Assembly: GCF_003351025.1 (NCBI RefSeq)
Contig: NZ_QPCG01000002.1
Coordinates: 434,001 to 498,000, forward strand
Source: Mucilaginibacter endophyticus
GTDB lineage: Bacteria > Bacteroidota > Bacteroidia > Sphingobacteriales > Sphingobacteriaceae
DNA length: 64,000 nt
Reading direction: 5' to 3'
Position 1 is the first letter of the stretch, and every line of letters begins with the position of its first letter. A model generated the notes under the pieces. That model was not told the DNA's origin. It saw nothing but the letters and a program-made list of their open reading frames with translations, and ran no database searches. Shown here piece by piece: positions 1 to 7,727 of the stretch. The translations under genes and the position numbers were made by a program.

Positions 1-1
1 G

Positions 2-580
2 CTTGTTTTTGAATACTTTGCTAAAGGTAAGAGTATTATTGCAGTTGCCGGTCATTATTGTAACTGGGAAATGGCCGCCCTCAATTTTAACTTTGTTACC
101 GATAAAAGGTTCATGATTGTTTACAAGCCTTTAAACAACCATACGTTTAACGATTTCTTTATTGAGATCCGGTCGAGGTTTGGCGGACAACCCATAGCAA
201 TGAAACAAACCTTGCGTAAAATGATCGAATACCGCAAGGAACTTACTGTTACCGTACTGGTTGGCGATCAAACACCGGTGGCGAGCGATACACACTATTT
301 TGCCAATTTTTTAAATCAGCCAACTGCTATGTTTTTAGGAATTGAAAAAATTGCTAAAACAATTGATACAGCTGTTGTTTTTTACGACATGAAAAGGGTA
401 AAGCGCGGGTACTATGAATATACACTCGTTCCGCTTACCGAAACACCAAAAGAAACTGCCGAATACGAAATAACAAATATGCACGTGAAATACCTGGAGG
501 GGATGATTAAAAGAGAACCGCAATATTGGTTATGGTCGCACCGGAGATGGAAGTTTAAGCCGGAGGATTTAAATAGATGA
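2..580 (+). CDS. Lipid A / lysophospholipid acyltransferase, LpxL-HtrB family, 5' end missing
   Basis: The frame is open from base 2, so the start lies upstream of the window. The visible part carries GHYCNWE (bases 50-70), the HX4E acyl-acceptor motif of the LpxL/HtrB family, then GDQTP and a C-terminal WLWSHRRWK block, which is also typical. The family moves an acyl chain onto a lipid A precursor or related lysolipid at the inner face of the cytoplasmic membrane. The last bases overlap the next ATG (ATGA at 577-580), so translation is probably coupled to the glycosyltransferase, which suggests envelope lipid or LPS work. Family assignment is firm; the exact acceptor cannot be read from the sequence. 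Confidence 0.9.
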   Translation, partial: LVFEYFAKGKSIIAVAGHYCNWEMAALNFNFVTDKRFMIVYKPLNNHTFNDFFIEIRSRFGGQPIAMKQTLRKMIEYRKELTVTVLVGDQTPVASDTHYFANFLNQPTAMFLGIEKIAKTIDTAVVFYDMKRVKRGYYEYTLVPLTETPKETAEYEITNMHVKYLEGMIKREPQYWLWSHRRWKFKPEDLNR

Positions 581-1611
581 CCCATACACCCAAAGTTGCT
601 GTAGTTATTTTAAACTGGAACGGCCTAAAATACCTTAAACAATTTCTTCCATCGGTATTATCATCAACATATCCTAACCTGGAGATTGTGATGGGCGACA
701 ATGCCTCATCCGATGATTCTGTAGCGTTTATGCGCGAAAACCATCCTTCGGTAAGGATCATCCAGAACGATAAGAACTACGGCTTTACAGGCGGTTATAA
801 CCGGGTATTAGCCCAGGTTAATGCTGATTATTATATCCTCCTTAACTCAGACGTTGAGGTTATACCCGGCTGGATAGAGCCAGTTATCGAGCTCATGGAA
901 AGCGACAGCTTAATTGCTGCTGCCGCACCTAAAATCAGGTCATATGCTCAAAAAGATTACTTTGAGCATGCCGGTGCTGCCGGCGGTTTTATTGATAAAC
1001 ATGGTTACCCGTTTTGCCGTGGCAGGATCTTTTATGAACTGGAGAAAGATAATGGACAATATGAGCAATCAGGCGAGGTTTTCTGGGCTTCAGGTGCTTC
1101 ATTATTTATCAAAAAAAGCATCTGGGATGAGGTTGGGGGCTTTGATGAAAGCTTTTTCGCCCACATGGAAGAAATTGACCTTTGCTGGCGCTTGAAAAAC
1201 ATGGGCTACAAGGTGATGTACTGCGCGCAATCAACCATATACCATGTTGGTGGCGGTACGCTTAACGCCGAAAATCCTTTTAAAACTTACCTCAACTTCC
1301 GGAACAACCTGTTTCTTATAAAAAAGAACCTTCCTTTCGGTCGGGCTGTCTGGGTGATCTGTATCCGCTTCATGATGGATCTGCTCGCCCTGATCCGTTT
1401 TTTAATGGAAGGCAAGCGCAAAGATGCCTGGGCGGTAAGCAGGGCCCATCAAAGCTTTGTATTAAGCTTATTTAAGGCGAAAGGCAAAAGGCAAAAGGCG
1501 AAAGGTGATGCAGCGCAAAACACTGCCGGTATATTCAAAGGCAGTATTGTTTGGGCTTTCTTTGTGAAAAAGAAAATCCATTTTACTGATCTCGATCCTT
1601 CGGAGTTTTAG
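577..1611 (+). CDS. Family 2 glycosyltransferase (rhamnosyltransferase-like)
   Basis: A 344-residue GT-A fold enzyme. The N-terminus has VVILNWNG and DNASSDDS, the nucleotide-sugar binding part. NSDVEV is the DXD-like metal site. FFAHMEEIDLCWR holds the ED..W acceptor/catalytic motif of WbbL-like rhamnosyltransferases. It starts on an ATGA overlap with the acyltransferase and is probably in the same envelope-building operon. Residues 300-311 (KAKGKRQKAKG region) come from a DNA word repeat and look like an insertion into the linker before the C-terminal hydrophobic tail. The stop lies 29 bases inside the 3' end of the convergent mechanosensitive channel gene. Sugar donor and acceptor are unknown. 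Confidence 0.9.
   Translation: MTHTPKVAVVILNWNGLKYLKQFLPSVLSSTYPNLEIVMGDNASSDDSVAFMRENHPSVRIIQNDKNYGFTGGYNRVLAQVNADYYILLNSDVEVIPGWIEPVIELMESDSLIAAAAPKIRSYAQKDYFEHAGAAGGFIDKHGYPFCRGRIFYELEKDNGQYEQSGEVFWASGASLFIKKSIWDEVGGFDESFFAHMEEIDLCWRLKNMGYKVMYCAQSTIYHVGGGTLNAENPFKTYLNFRNNLFLIKKNLPFGRAVWVICIRFMMDLLALIRFLMEGKRKDAWAVSRAHQSFVLSLFKAKGKRQKAKGDAAQNTAGIFKGSIVWAFFVKKKIHFTDLDPSEF
1474..1506 (+). repeat. AAAGGC word repeat inside a coding region
   Basis: Four closely spaced AAGGC/AAAGG words in frame with the glycosyltransferase. They give a Lys/Gly/Arg-rich stretch unlike the rest of the protein. The same words form the intergenic hairpin near 16672-16771. Confidence 0.6.
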
Positions 1612-4126
1612 TATCGTCTATATCCTTTTGTTCTTCTTCGCCATTGCTTAAGCCTGGTGCTTCTATTGTAATAGGAGGTAAGCCTTTGGGCCATATTACC
1701 CGAACGTCCTGCTGGCGGAATGGGATATCAATACCCTCTCTGTTGAATGCATCATAAATGTTGCCCAATACGCGGCTTTTTAAGCCCAGCCAGGTATTGA
1801 TATCGGCAGCCCAGAAAAACACCCGGAAATCAACCGAGCTTTCATTCAGATTATGCAGAAATACCGATGGTGAAGGCTGGCTCATGATATCATCATGGTT
1901 GGTCAATACACTTAACAACACCCCTTTTACTTTTTCTATATCCGAGCCGTAGGCTACCCCAATAATTAATTCAACCCGGCGGTTATTATTACTTAAGGTC
2001 CAGTTAATTACGTGATGCGATATCAGGTCGCCATTTGGAATGATCACCTCTGCGCCATCTGCGGTGGCGATTTTACTGGCACGGATCCCGATATCCATAA
2101 TAGTACCGGAACGGCTATCTACCTCAATAATATCTCCAACCTGGATAGGTTTCTCAAAAGCCAATATTAAGCCTGATACCAGGTTGTTTACGATATTCTG
2201 CAAGCCAAAACCGATACCTATACCAAAAGCGCTGATAATGATGGTGATTTTATCGATAGGCACCCCCGAAGCCGCAACGGCCAGGAAGAAACCTAAAGCT
2301 ATCACTCCAATACGGATGAGCAGGGTAGACGTACGGTTCTTTTTCTTGGCTACGTCGATATCATTTGCGTGCTTGGCAGCAACATCATATAAATAGCTGA
2401 TGATCTTTGAAGCGATAGATGACAGCCAGATCACAGCCACGAATATGATTACGCTTTGAAAGGTGAATTGCGTATTGGTACCACCTATGCTCCGGCTCTT
2501 GGTCAGGAAATCGCCCATGGAGTCAAATACAGTATCTTCAATATTGAGGTTTTGGGTAAGCATAACCAGCCACAAAATTGTAGCCAGTATACTCAATACG
2601 CTTCTGAACTTATTTTGTAATAGTTTATAATCGATGAACGAGGTAAGGTTGTTGCTTTTCTTGCCTGCTTCCAGTTGCAGGAAAAGTGCCTCCATAATGA
2701 TGTGCACAATGTAATACATCGCCAGGGCGAGCCAAAGATTGTATACTATGCTAACACCAATGATCTTAGCCAGGCTTACCCGGCCAAAGACGTTACAAAA
2801 GAAAGAAGCTCCCTGAAAAAATATAAAAACCTTAAGTATAAAGCTCGTATAGGGCAGATACTCATCCTTAGCCCTGCGCACTTTTGATAAAAACCTGAAA
2901 CTTATTACCGATGCGGCAAATCCTAAAATCAAAATGGCAACTCTGTCAAAATTAGTTACCTGAATATAAAGATTGCTCAGGCTGTAAAGGATAGTGATGC
3001 CGAATAGCTGCACCATAAAGCGGAACATGGTTGCCGGGCACGATTTTTTAACCATGTAAAGTATGGCTATCATCAGGACCAGCAAAAACATTTCCAATAC
3101 AACTACTGGTGGGTGGTCATAAAAATTAGGAAGTAGTGTAAACGTAATGATAAGCGACGATACAAAAGGATGATTTACAACATAGCTGGCCTGATCGAAC
3201 ACACTCTCAGGTGTATCATTATCTCGTAGTATCCTGCGCCTGCTGGCACGTACCCAGGCAAAAAACGCGAATAACAGCACCAAACCTCCAATATGGATGA
3301 GGATATCCCGGCCTATGAAAAAGTTAAAAAGCTTCGCGTTCATATCGGCGGTAGCTTTGGTAGCTATGCCAAAATCATTGCCCTCATCGGCAGTCATGCT
3401 CCAGATATTGCTGTACTCCTGAGACATGGCCCTGATGCTGAAATCCCGGATTTTGGTATCAATCTGGTCTTTAAGGTCGAGTATCGAAATATAAACGGCT
3501 GAAGTACGGTTTTGCAGCAAGCCTATCTTTACCATCACCTTTTTATTGGTGGTATCCAAACGATGATATTTGCTGTCGATAGCTATTTTCTGAATAAGAT
3601 AAGTAGTAGCCAGCGAACTATCAGCCGGCAGGATCTTTAAAACGCTATCACGGGATATAGCATCAAGATCATTCTGGTTCTGAACAAGTTTGCTGTTAAT
3701 ATCAGCAAGCTGCTCCTGCCACAGGTCAAGCTGGTCATCACTGCGGGTAAGCACATCCCTTATGGTATATAAGTATCTTAAGGTACTTGACTTATCGTTA
3801 TCAATAAGCGATTTAATAAGGGTAACCCGCCTTTCAAACGACGGCAATTTCGTGCTGATATCGGCAGTATCTAACTTTTTTGAAAGATTACTTTTAATCT
3901 GGTTAAAGGCAGATGTATAATACTCAACTTTTTGCAGTAGGTTGTTTACAGATGTATCAGAGCGTTTAAGCGCCCTCATCATCGAATCACGCGATAGGAT
4001 AGAAGCGCGAAGCGAATCCCTTACCGAATGTGTTTTTTTCTTTTTGGTTTGAGCAAACGTATCAACACTGGATAACAGTGTAACAAAAAGTAAGGTTAGC
4101 GCGGCTACTTTGAATATTTTAGGCAT
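1583..4126 (-). CDS. Large MscS-family mechanosensitive channel with extended N-terminus
   Basis: An 847-residue protein, much longer than E. coli MscS (286 aa). It begins with a signal peptide (VTLLSSVDTFAQ, residues about 15-26). About 230 polar residues with helical, coiled-coil-like character follow, then several membrane segments from about residue 280. The glycine-rich pore helix GIGIGFGLQN near residue 640 and the following EKPIQVGDIIEV and IPNGDLISHHVINWT are the MscS core. By analogy with MscK/YbiO-type channels the N-terminal part should be periplasmic. The family opens under membrane tension to release solutes on osmotic downshock. The C-terminus is charged (KDIDDTKTPKDRDQ). It stands alone, convergent with the glycosyltransferase. 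Confidence 0.93.
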   Translation of the reverse strand: MPKIFKVAALTLLFVTLLSSVDTFAQTKKKKTHSVRDSLRASILSRDSMMRALKRSDTSVNNLLQKVEYYTSAFNQIKSNLSKKLDTADISTKLPSFERRVTLIKSLIDNDKSSTLRYLYTIRDVLTRSDDQLDLWQEQLADINSKLVQNQNDLDAISRDSVLKILPADSSLATTYLIQKIAIDSKYHRLDTTNKKVMVKIGLLQNRTSAVYISILDLKDQIDTKIRDFSIRAMSQEYSNIWSMTADEGNDFGIATKATADMNAKLFNFFIGRDILIHIGGLVLLFAFFAWVRASRRRILRDNDTPESVFDQASYVVNHPFVSSLIITFTLLPNFYDHPPVVVLEMFLLVLMIAILYMVKKSCPATMFRFMVQLFGITILYSLSNLYIQVTNFDRVAILILGFAASVISFRFLSKVRRAKDEYLPYTSFILKVFIFFQGASFFCNVFGRVSLAKIIGVSIVYNLWLALAMYYIVHIIMEALFLQLEAGKKSNNLTSFIDYKLLQNKFRSVLSILATILWLVMLTQNLNIEDTVFDSMGDFLTKSRSIGGTNTQFTFQSVIIFVAVIWLSSIASKIISYLYDVAAKHANDIDVAKKKNRTSTLLIRIGVIALGFFLAVAASGVPIDKITIIISAFGIGIGFGLQNIVNNLVSGLILAFEKPIQVGDIIEVDSRSGTIMDIGIRASKIATADGAEVIIPNGDLISHHVINWTLSNNNRRVELIIGVAYGSDIEKVKGVLLSVLTNHDDIMSQPSPSVFLHNLNESSVDFRVFFWAADINTWLGLKSRVLGNIYDAFNREGIDIPFRQQDVRVIWPKGLPPITIEAPGLSNGEEEQKDIDDTKTPKDRDQ

Positions 4127-4205
4127 CTGGAACTATAAGCTAAAAGCAAAGTTTAAACGCTTTAATTGCAAAAGCGTTTTATCAAAATGATAAAATATTT
4201 TTATA

Positions 4206-4625
4206 CTATTTAAGCGTCAGATTTTCAAGGGCCAAGCGATAGCTGTCCATCCCGAAACCGGCAATTACGCCACGACAATTGGACGCAATCATTGATTTAT
4301 GCCTGAACTCTTCGCGCTTGTGAACGTTAGAGATATGCACTTCAATAACCGGTGTGTTGATAGCTGCAATGGCATCAGCAATGGCTATGGAAGTATGAGT
4401 ATAGGCCCCGGCATTCATCACAATGCCATCATAACTAAAACCAATTTCATGCAGTTTATTTATAATTTCGCCCTCAATGTTGCTTTGATAGTAATCAATG
4501 GTGATGTTTGCAAAGCGTTGGCGCAGGGTTTCAAGGTAGGTTTCAAAACTGGCATCGCCATAAATTGATTTCTCGCGAACGCCTAACAGGTTCAGATTTG
4601 GGCCGTTTATAATTTGTATCTTCAT
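4206..4625 (-). CDS. aroQ: Type II 3-dehydroquinate dehydratase
   Basis: At 139 residues it has the usual size for the type II enzyme, which converts 3-dehydroquinate to 3-dehydroshikimate in the cytoplasmic shikimate pathway. Visible signatures are NGPNLNLLG at the N-terminus, the catalytic tyrosine in SIYGDASF, NAGAYTHTS in the centre, and HISNVHKREEFRHKS with the catalytic histidine. The gene is divergent from xerD with about 40 bases between the starts, so their promoters must be packed together or overlap. Confidence 0.96.
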   Translation of the reverse strand: MKIQIINGPNLNLLGVREKSIYGDASFETYLETLRQRFANITIDYYQSNIEGEIINKLHEIGFSYDGIVMNAGAYTHTSIAIADAIAAINTPVIEVHISNVHKREEFRHKSMIASNCRGVIAGFGMDSYRLALENLTLK

Positions 4626-4665
4626 TAGTTCAAACTTAGCTATAAATCATCAAAACTAAAATCAA

Positions 4666-5565
4666 TTGGATTGGCGTTCGGCAATAAAAGGTTTTCAGGC
4701 ATATTTAAAATTAGAGAAGTCGCTGTCCGATAACTCCATCCAGGCTTATAGCAGGGATATAGAAAAACTATATCAATACTCAGATTCACAGCCTGTTAAA
4801 TTAAAACCCGAATTAATTACTTTAACTAATTTGCGGGGATTTATAAACTGGATAAACGAGCTGGGCATGATCCCTTCATCACAGGCCAGGATCCTTTCCG
4901 GTATCAAAGCCTTTTATAAATACCTGCTGATGGAGGATATCATCCAAACCGATCCGTCAGAATTGCTTGAATCGCCAAAAATCAGACGAAAACTACCGGA
5001 TACGCTCAGCTATGAAGAGATCAATAAAATTATAGCAGCCTTAGATCTTTCGAAACCCGAGGGCATGCGCAACAAGGCCATCCTTGAAACACTTTATGGC
5101 TCAGGCTTGCGCGTGTCCGAACTCACCGAGCTCAAACTCTCAAACCTTTACCTCGATATTGAATTTATAAAAGTAACCGGTAAAGGCAATAAAGAGCGGT
5201 TGGTACCCATAGGCAGCGAAGCCATAAAAGCGCTTAAACTCTGGATAGAAAATGTACGAGTACATAACCCGATAAAAAAGGGGGAAGAGGATTACGTTTT
5301 CCTGAACCGCCGTGGTACCAGGCTAAGCCGGCAGATCATTTTTTTAACCATTAAGGATTTAGCTGAAATTGTGGGACTAAAGAAAAAAATCAGTCCTCAT
5401 ACCTTTCGGCATTCCTTTGCAACGCATTTGGTTGAAGGCGGCGCCGATTTGCGCGCGGTACAGGAAATGCTGGGCCACGAAAGTATTACTACAACTGAGA
5501 TCTATACCCATCTGGACAGGGAATATTTAAAAAGCACGATAAACCAGTTTCACCCCCGCAGTTAA
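4666..5565 (+). CDS. xerD: Tyrosine recombinase XerD/XerC
   Basis: A 299-residue recombinase with an N-terminal SAM-like core-binding domain (about 1-100) and a C-terminal catalytic domain. All six active-site residues are present: R149 (GSGLRVSE), K173 (TGKGNKER), H245 and R248 (HTFRHSF), H271 (LGHESI) and nucleophile Y280 (EIYTHLD). Length and motifs match chromosome-dimer resolvases that act at dif, not phage integrases. The start is TTG at 4666; I see no in-frame ATG upstream before the divergent aroQ. No dif-like site or mobile genes are visible next to it. XerC versus XerD cannot be settled from one copy. Confidence 0.92.
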   Translation: MDWRSAIKGFQAYLKLEKSLSDNSIQAYSRDIEKLYQYSDSQPVKLKPELITLTNLRGFINWINELGMIPSSQARILSGIKAFYKYLLMEDIIQTDPSELLESPKIRRKLPDTLSYEEINKIIAALDLSKPEGMRNKAILETLYGSGLRVSELTELKLSNLYLDIEFIKVTGKGNKERLVPIGSEAIKALKLWIENVRVHNPIKKGEEDYVFLNRRGTRLSRQIIFLTIKDLAEIVGLKKKISPHTFRHSFATHLVEGGADLRAVQEMLGHESITTTEIYTHLDREYLKSTINQFHPRS

Positions 5566-5568
5566 TGA

Positions 5569-5991
5569 TCAGATAAGGTATTGGTCAATTACATCCTGCG
5601 GGATCTTCGCGCCGCGACCGGTTGCCATATCAATCATCACATAATCAAACCAACCATCGCAACAGATCTTTTTAGTGGCTTTATTGGTGATGGTAAATTT
5701 TACACGGCAGCCTTTGTCGTCTATACTTTCTATGCCGGTTTTCACAATAAAGTAATCGCCCATGGTTAAGGCCCGTTTATAATCCACATGAGCGGTACGC
5801 ACCACCCAGCCAAAACCGCGTTCCATAAACTTCTCCATGGCCATGCCGTAACAGCGCTCCATTTGATCATAACGGGCAGCCAGTACATAATCAAAGTACT
5901 TACTGTTATGCACATGCTGAAACATATCTATATCATCGGGGCGAACGCGAAATTCAGATTCGAAAGTGGAAAGTTGGAGTGGTGTATCCAT
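5569..5991 (-). CDS. Acyl-CoA thioesterase, 4HBT hot-dog fold (YbgC/FcbC-like)
   Basis: A 140-residue single hot-dog domain. RPDDIDMFQHVHNSKYFDY contains the D..HVNN-type catalytic segment of the 4-hydroxybenzoyl-CoA thioesterase family, followed by HVDYKRALTMGD. These enzymes hydrolyse acyl-CoA thioesters in the cytoplasm. The 3' end is 3 bases from the xerD stop (convergent). The substrate is not evident. Confidence 0.87.
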   Translation of the reverse strand: MDTPLQLSTFESEFRVRPDDIDMFQHVHNSKYFDYVLAARYDQMERCYGMAMEKFMERGFGWVVRTAHVDYKRALTMGDYFIVKTGIESIDDKGCRVKFTITNKATKKICCDGWFDYVMIDMATGRGAKIPQDVIDQYLI

Positions 5992-6009
5992 ACAGCAAAT
6001 ATAGTAATC

Positions 6010-7164
6010 CTATTTAAGCGAAAGGAAAGCTTCCAGTTTCTCATTAAAACTGTTGCCATGGTCACAATTGGTAAAAAACACATAGCCCGATTGCCGGGTT
6101 TTATCCATCAAAAAAGCTGATTGAAAGTTGCCGTTATTACCCGAATGGACATAAAAGGTATCCGATTGCCTTTGCTCAATTGCTACACCTAATCCCCAGT
6201 TCAAATAACCGGCTTTACGAAAATCTTCAGGAAGAGGAACATTTAATTGTGGGCGGTACATCTCCCGGATGCTTACCCGGCTTAACCCTTTATCTTTCAT
6301 CAACGCTATGAGGAATGCAGCGTAGTCCAGGGCATTAGTATGTAGTGAGGCCGCCGGGTTGAAAGTAGCTGAATCTATTCCCAAAGATGGTAACACGGGC
6401 CAGTTTAACCCCTTAGCCGGGTCTATATGCCCATCCTGGTGCCCCTTCACTTTATGCTTCAGCATGTAGGGGGTGGCAGTGTACGAACTGTGCTCCATCT
6501 GCAAGGGAATAGCCACTTCTTTTTCAAACACAGGCTCCATATTTTGTAATGAAAGATTAAGCAGATGCACTACAACTTTGCCCAGGTAAAGAAAACCTTC
6601 ACCCGAATACCCGAACGAAGTGCCGGGTTTAAAATTCAGGTAAAGCGCGCCCGGTTTAATGTGTAATGCAGAATCGGCGGTATTGAAACGCCAGTTCGGA
6701 AGCCCCGATTGATGGGAAAGCACCATGCGGGCAGTGATTAACTTGTATCGCTCATCCTGTGCGATATCCGGATAGGGAAGATATTTATACAACGGGGTAT
6801 CAAGGTTTAGTAGGCTCCGGTCAACCAATTTCATAACCCAATAGGTAAATACCGGTTTTGAGAGCGATGCCGCCTCAAAAATAGACTGCTCGTCAATCGG
6901 TGTTTTTGTTTTGATATCCGTCACCCCAAAAGCACGGTGATAAACAATTTTACCTTTATTAATGAAAGCGATTGATAGCCCCGGAAGGCGAAGCGAATCC
7001 ATCTGTTTTTGCAGAAAACTATCCATGGCAGCACTACTTATAACCTTTCCGTTTGGAGTTGTTATTTGAGCGTTCAGGCAACTACAGAAGGCGAATGAGG
7101 CTAATATGATAAGTAAAAATGAGCAACTGTATTTATGGTACAAGTATTGTATGCTATTTTTCAT
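6010..7164 (-). CDS. Exported serine hydrolase, class C beta-lactamase / penicillin-binding fold
   Basis: About 384 residues from the ATG at 7164. An in-frame ATG at 7188 would add eight residues ahead of an already complete signal sequence, so I prefer the downstream one. The signal is LLIILASFAFCSCLNAQ; a lipoprotein cysteine is possible but the box is poor. The nucleophile motif is SLSK (S100, K103), the second motif YSG (Y186), and HSGNNG near the C-terminus replaces KTG. The family includes D-aminopeptidases, esterases and PBP4*-like proteins, so this is not evidence of antibiotic resistance. It probably acts in the periplasm or at the surface. Confidence 0.85.
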   Translation of the reverse strand: MKNSIQYLYHKYSCSFLLIILASFAFCSCLNAQITTPNGKVISSAAMDSFLQKQMDSLRLPGLSIAFINKGKIVYHRAFGVTDIKTKTPIDEQSIFEAASLSKPVFTYWVMKLVDRSLLNLDTPLYKYLPYPDIAQDERYKLITARMVLSHQSGLPNWRFNTADSALHIKPGALYLNFKPGTSFGYSGEGFLYLGKVVVHLLNLSLQNMEPVFEKEVAIPLQMEHSSYTATPYMLKHKVKGHQDGHIDPAKGLNWPVLPSLGIDSATFNPAASLHTNALDYAAFLIALMKDKGLSRVSIREMYRPQLNVPLPEDFRKAGYLNWGLGVAIEQRQSDTFYVHSGNNGNFQSAFLMDKTRQSGYVFFTNCDHGNSFNEKLEAFLSLK

Positions 7165-7284
7165 AGTGGTGTGGCATAAGCTTTTCAACTAAGACGCAGA
7201 GATTAAAGATCTGGTTACAGATTTTAGCATACTTTCGCGACCGTGCAACTACTAAAGCAATAATATCGTAGAACAGGGTAATTT

Positions 7285-7641
7285 ATGGGTAAACATATTG
7301 TATTAATAGAAGATGAGGCAGATATACTTGATTCCACAACCTTATTGCTTGAGCACGCGGGTTTCCAGGTTTCAGGATTTAAAGCTTTTACCACGTTAGA
7401 AGAAATAGTTGCCCTGCAGCCTGATTGCTTTTTGCTTGATGAAAACCTGCCGGGCATAAGCGGGCATATCATGTGCATTTTATTTAAATCCAAGCCCCCA
7501 ACAAAAGATATACCTGTTGTATTGATCTCAGCGAACCCGGCAATCAAACAAATGGCCGCCATTGGCGAAGCAGATGCCTATGTAGGCAAACCTTTTGAAA
7601 TTAGAGAATTGATAGATGTATTGACGAGAGTAATGGTATAA
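7285..7641 (+). CDS. Stand-alone response regulator receiver domain
   Basis: A 118-residue CheY-like protein with no output domain. The acidic pair E9/D10, phospho-acceptor D52 (FLLDENLPG), switch residue S82 (VLISAN) and K102 (VGKPF) are all present. It would accept a phosphate from a histidine kinase and act by protein contact or as a phosphorelay intermediate. No kinase is adjacent; the nearest in the window is near 58.5 kb. It is followed by a strong hairpin terminator. Confidence 0.92.
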   Translation: MGKHIVLIEDEADILDSTTLLLEHAGFQVSGFKAFTTLEEIVALQPDCFLLDENLPGISGHIMCILFKSKPPTKDIPVVLISANPAIKQMAAIGEADAYVGKPFEIRELIDVLTRVMV

Positions 7642-7680
7642 AACGAGGCGGTTTTTTTCAAACGCCTTATTGGTTATATA

Positions 7681-7715
7681 AAAGAAGAGGCTGTCATTCC
7701 AACAGCCTCTTCTTT
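7681..7715. terminator. Bidirectional hairpin terminator
   Basis: A perfect 14-base inverted repeat (AAAGAAGAGGCTGT at 7681-7694 with its complement at 7702-7715) sits between the convergent receiver and GH99-like genes. It ends in A/T runs on both strands. Confidence 0.85.
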
Positions 7716-7727
7716 TATTAAATAAGT

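Noticed and set aside
4666..5565. XerD as a phage or transposon integrase
   Set aside because: Length, motif order and housekeeping neighbours fit a chromosomal resolvase; no attachment repeats, tRNA or phage genes are near.
6010..7164. Beta-lactamase resistance gene
   Set aside because: The third motif is HSG, not KTG, and many peptidases and esterases share this fold; resistance cannot be claimed.
7188..7215. A fragment resembling the CGCAGAGA-type dispersed repeat
   Set aside because: The match is about ten bases, too short to separate from chance.
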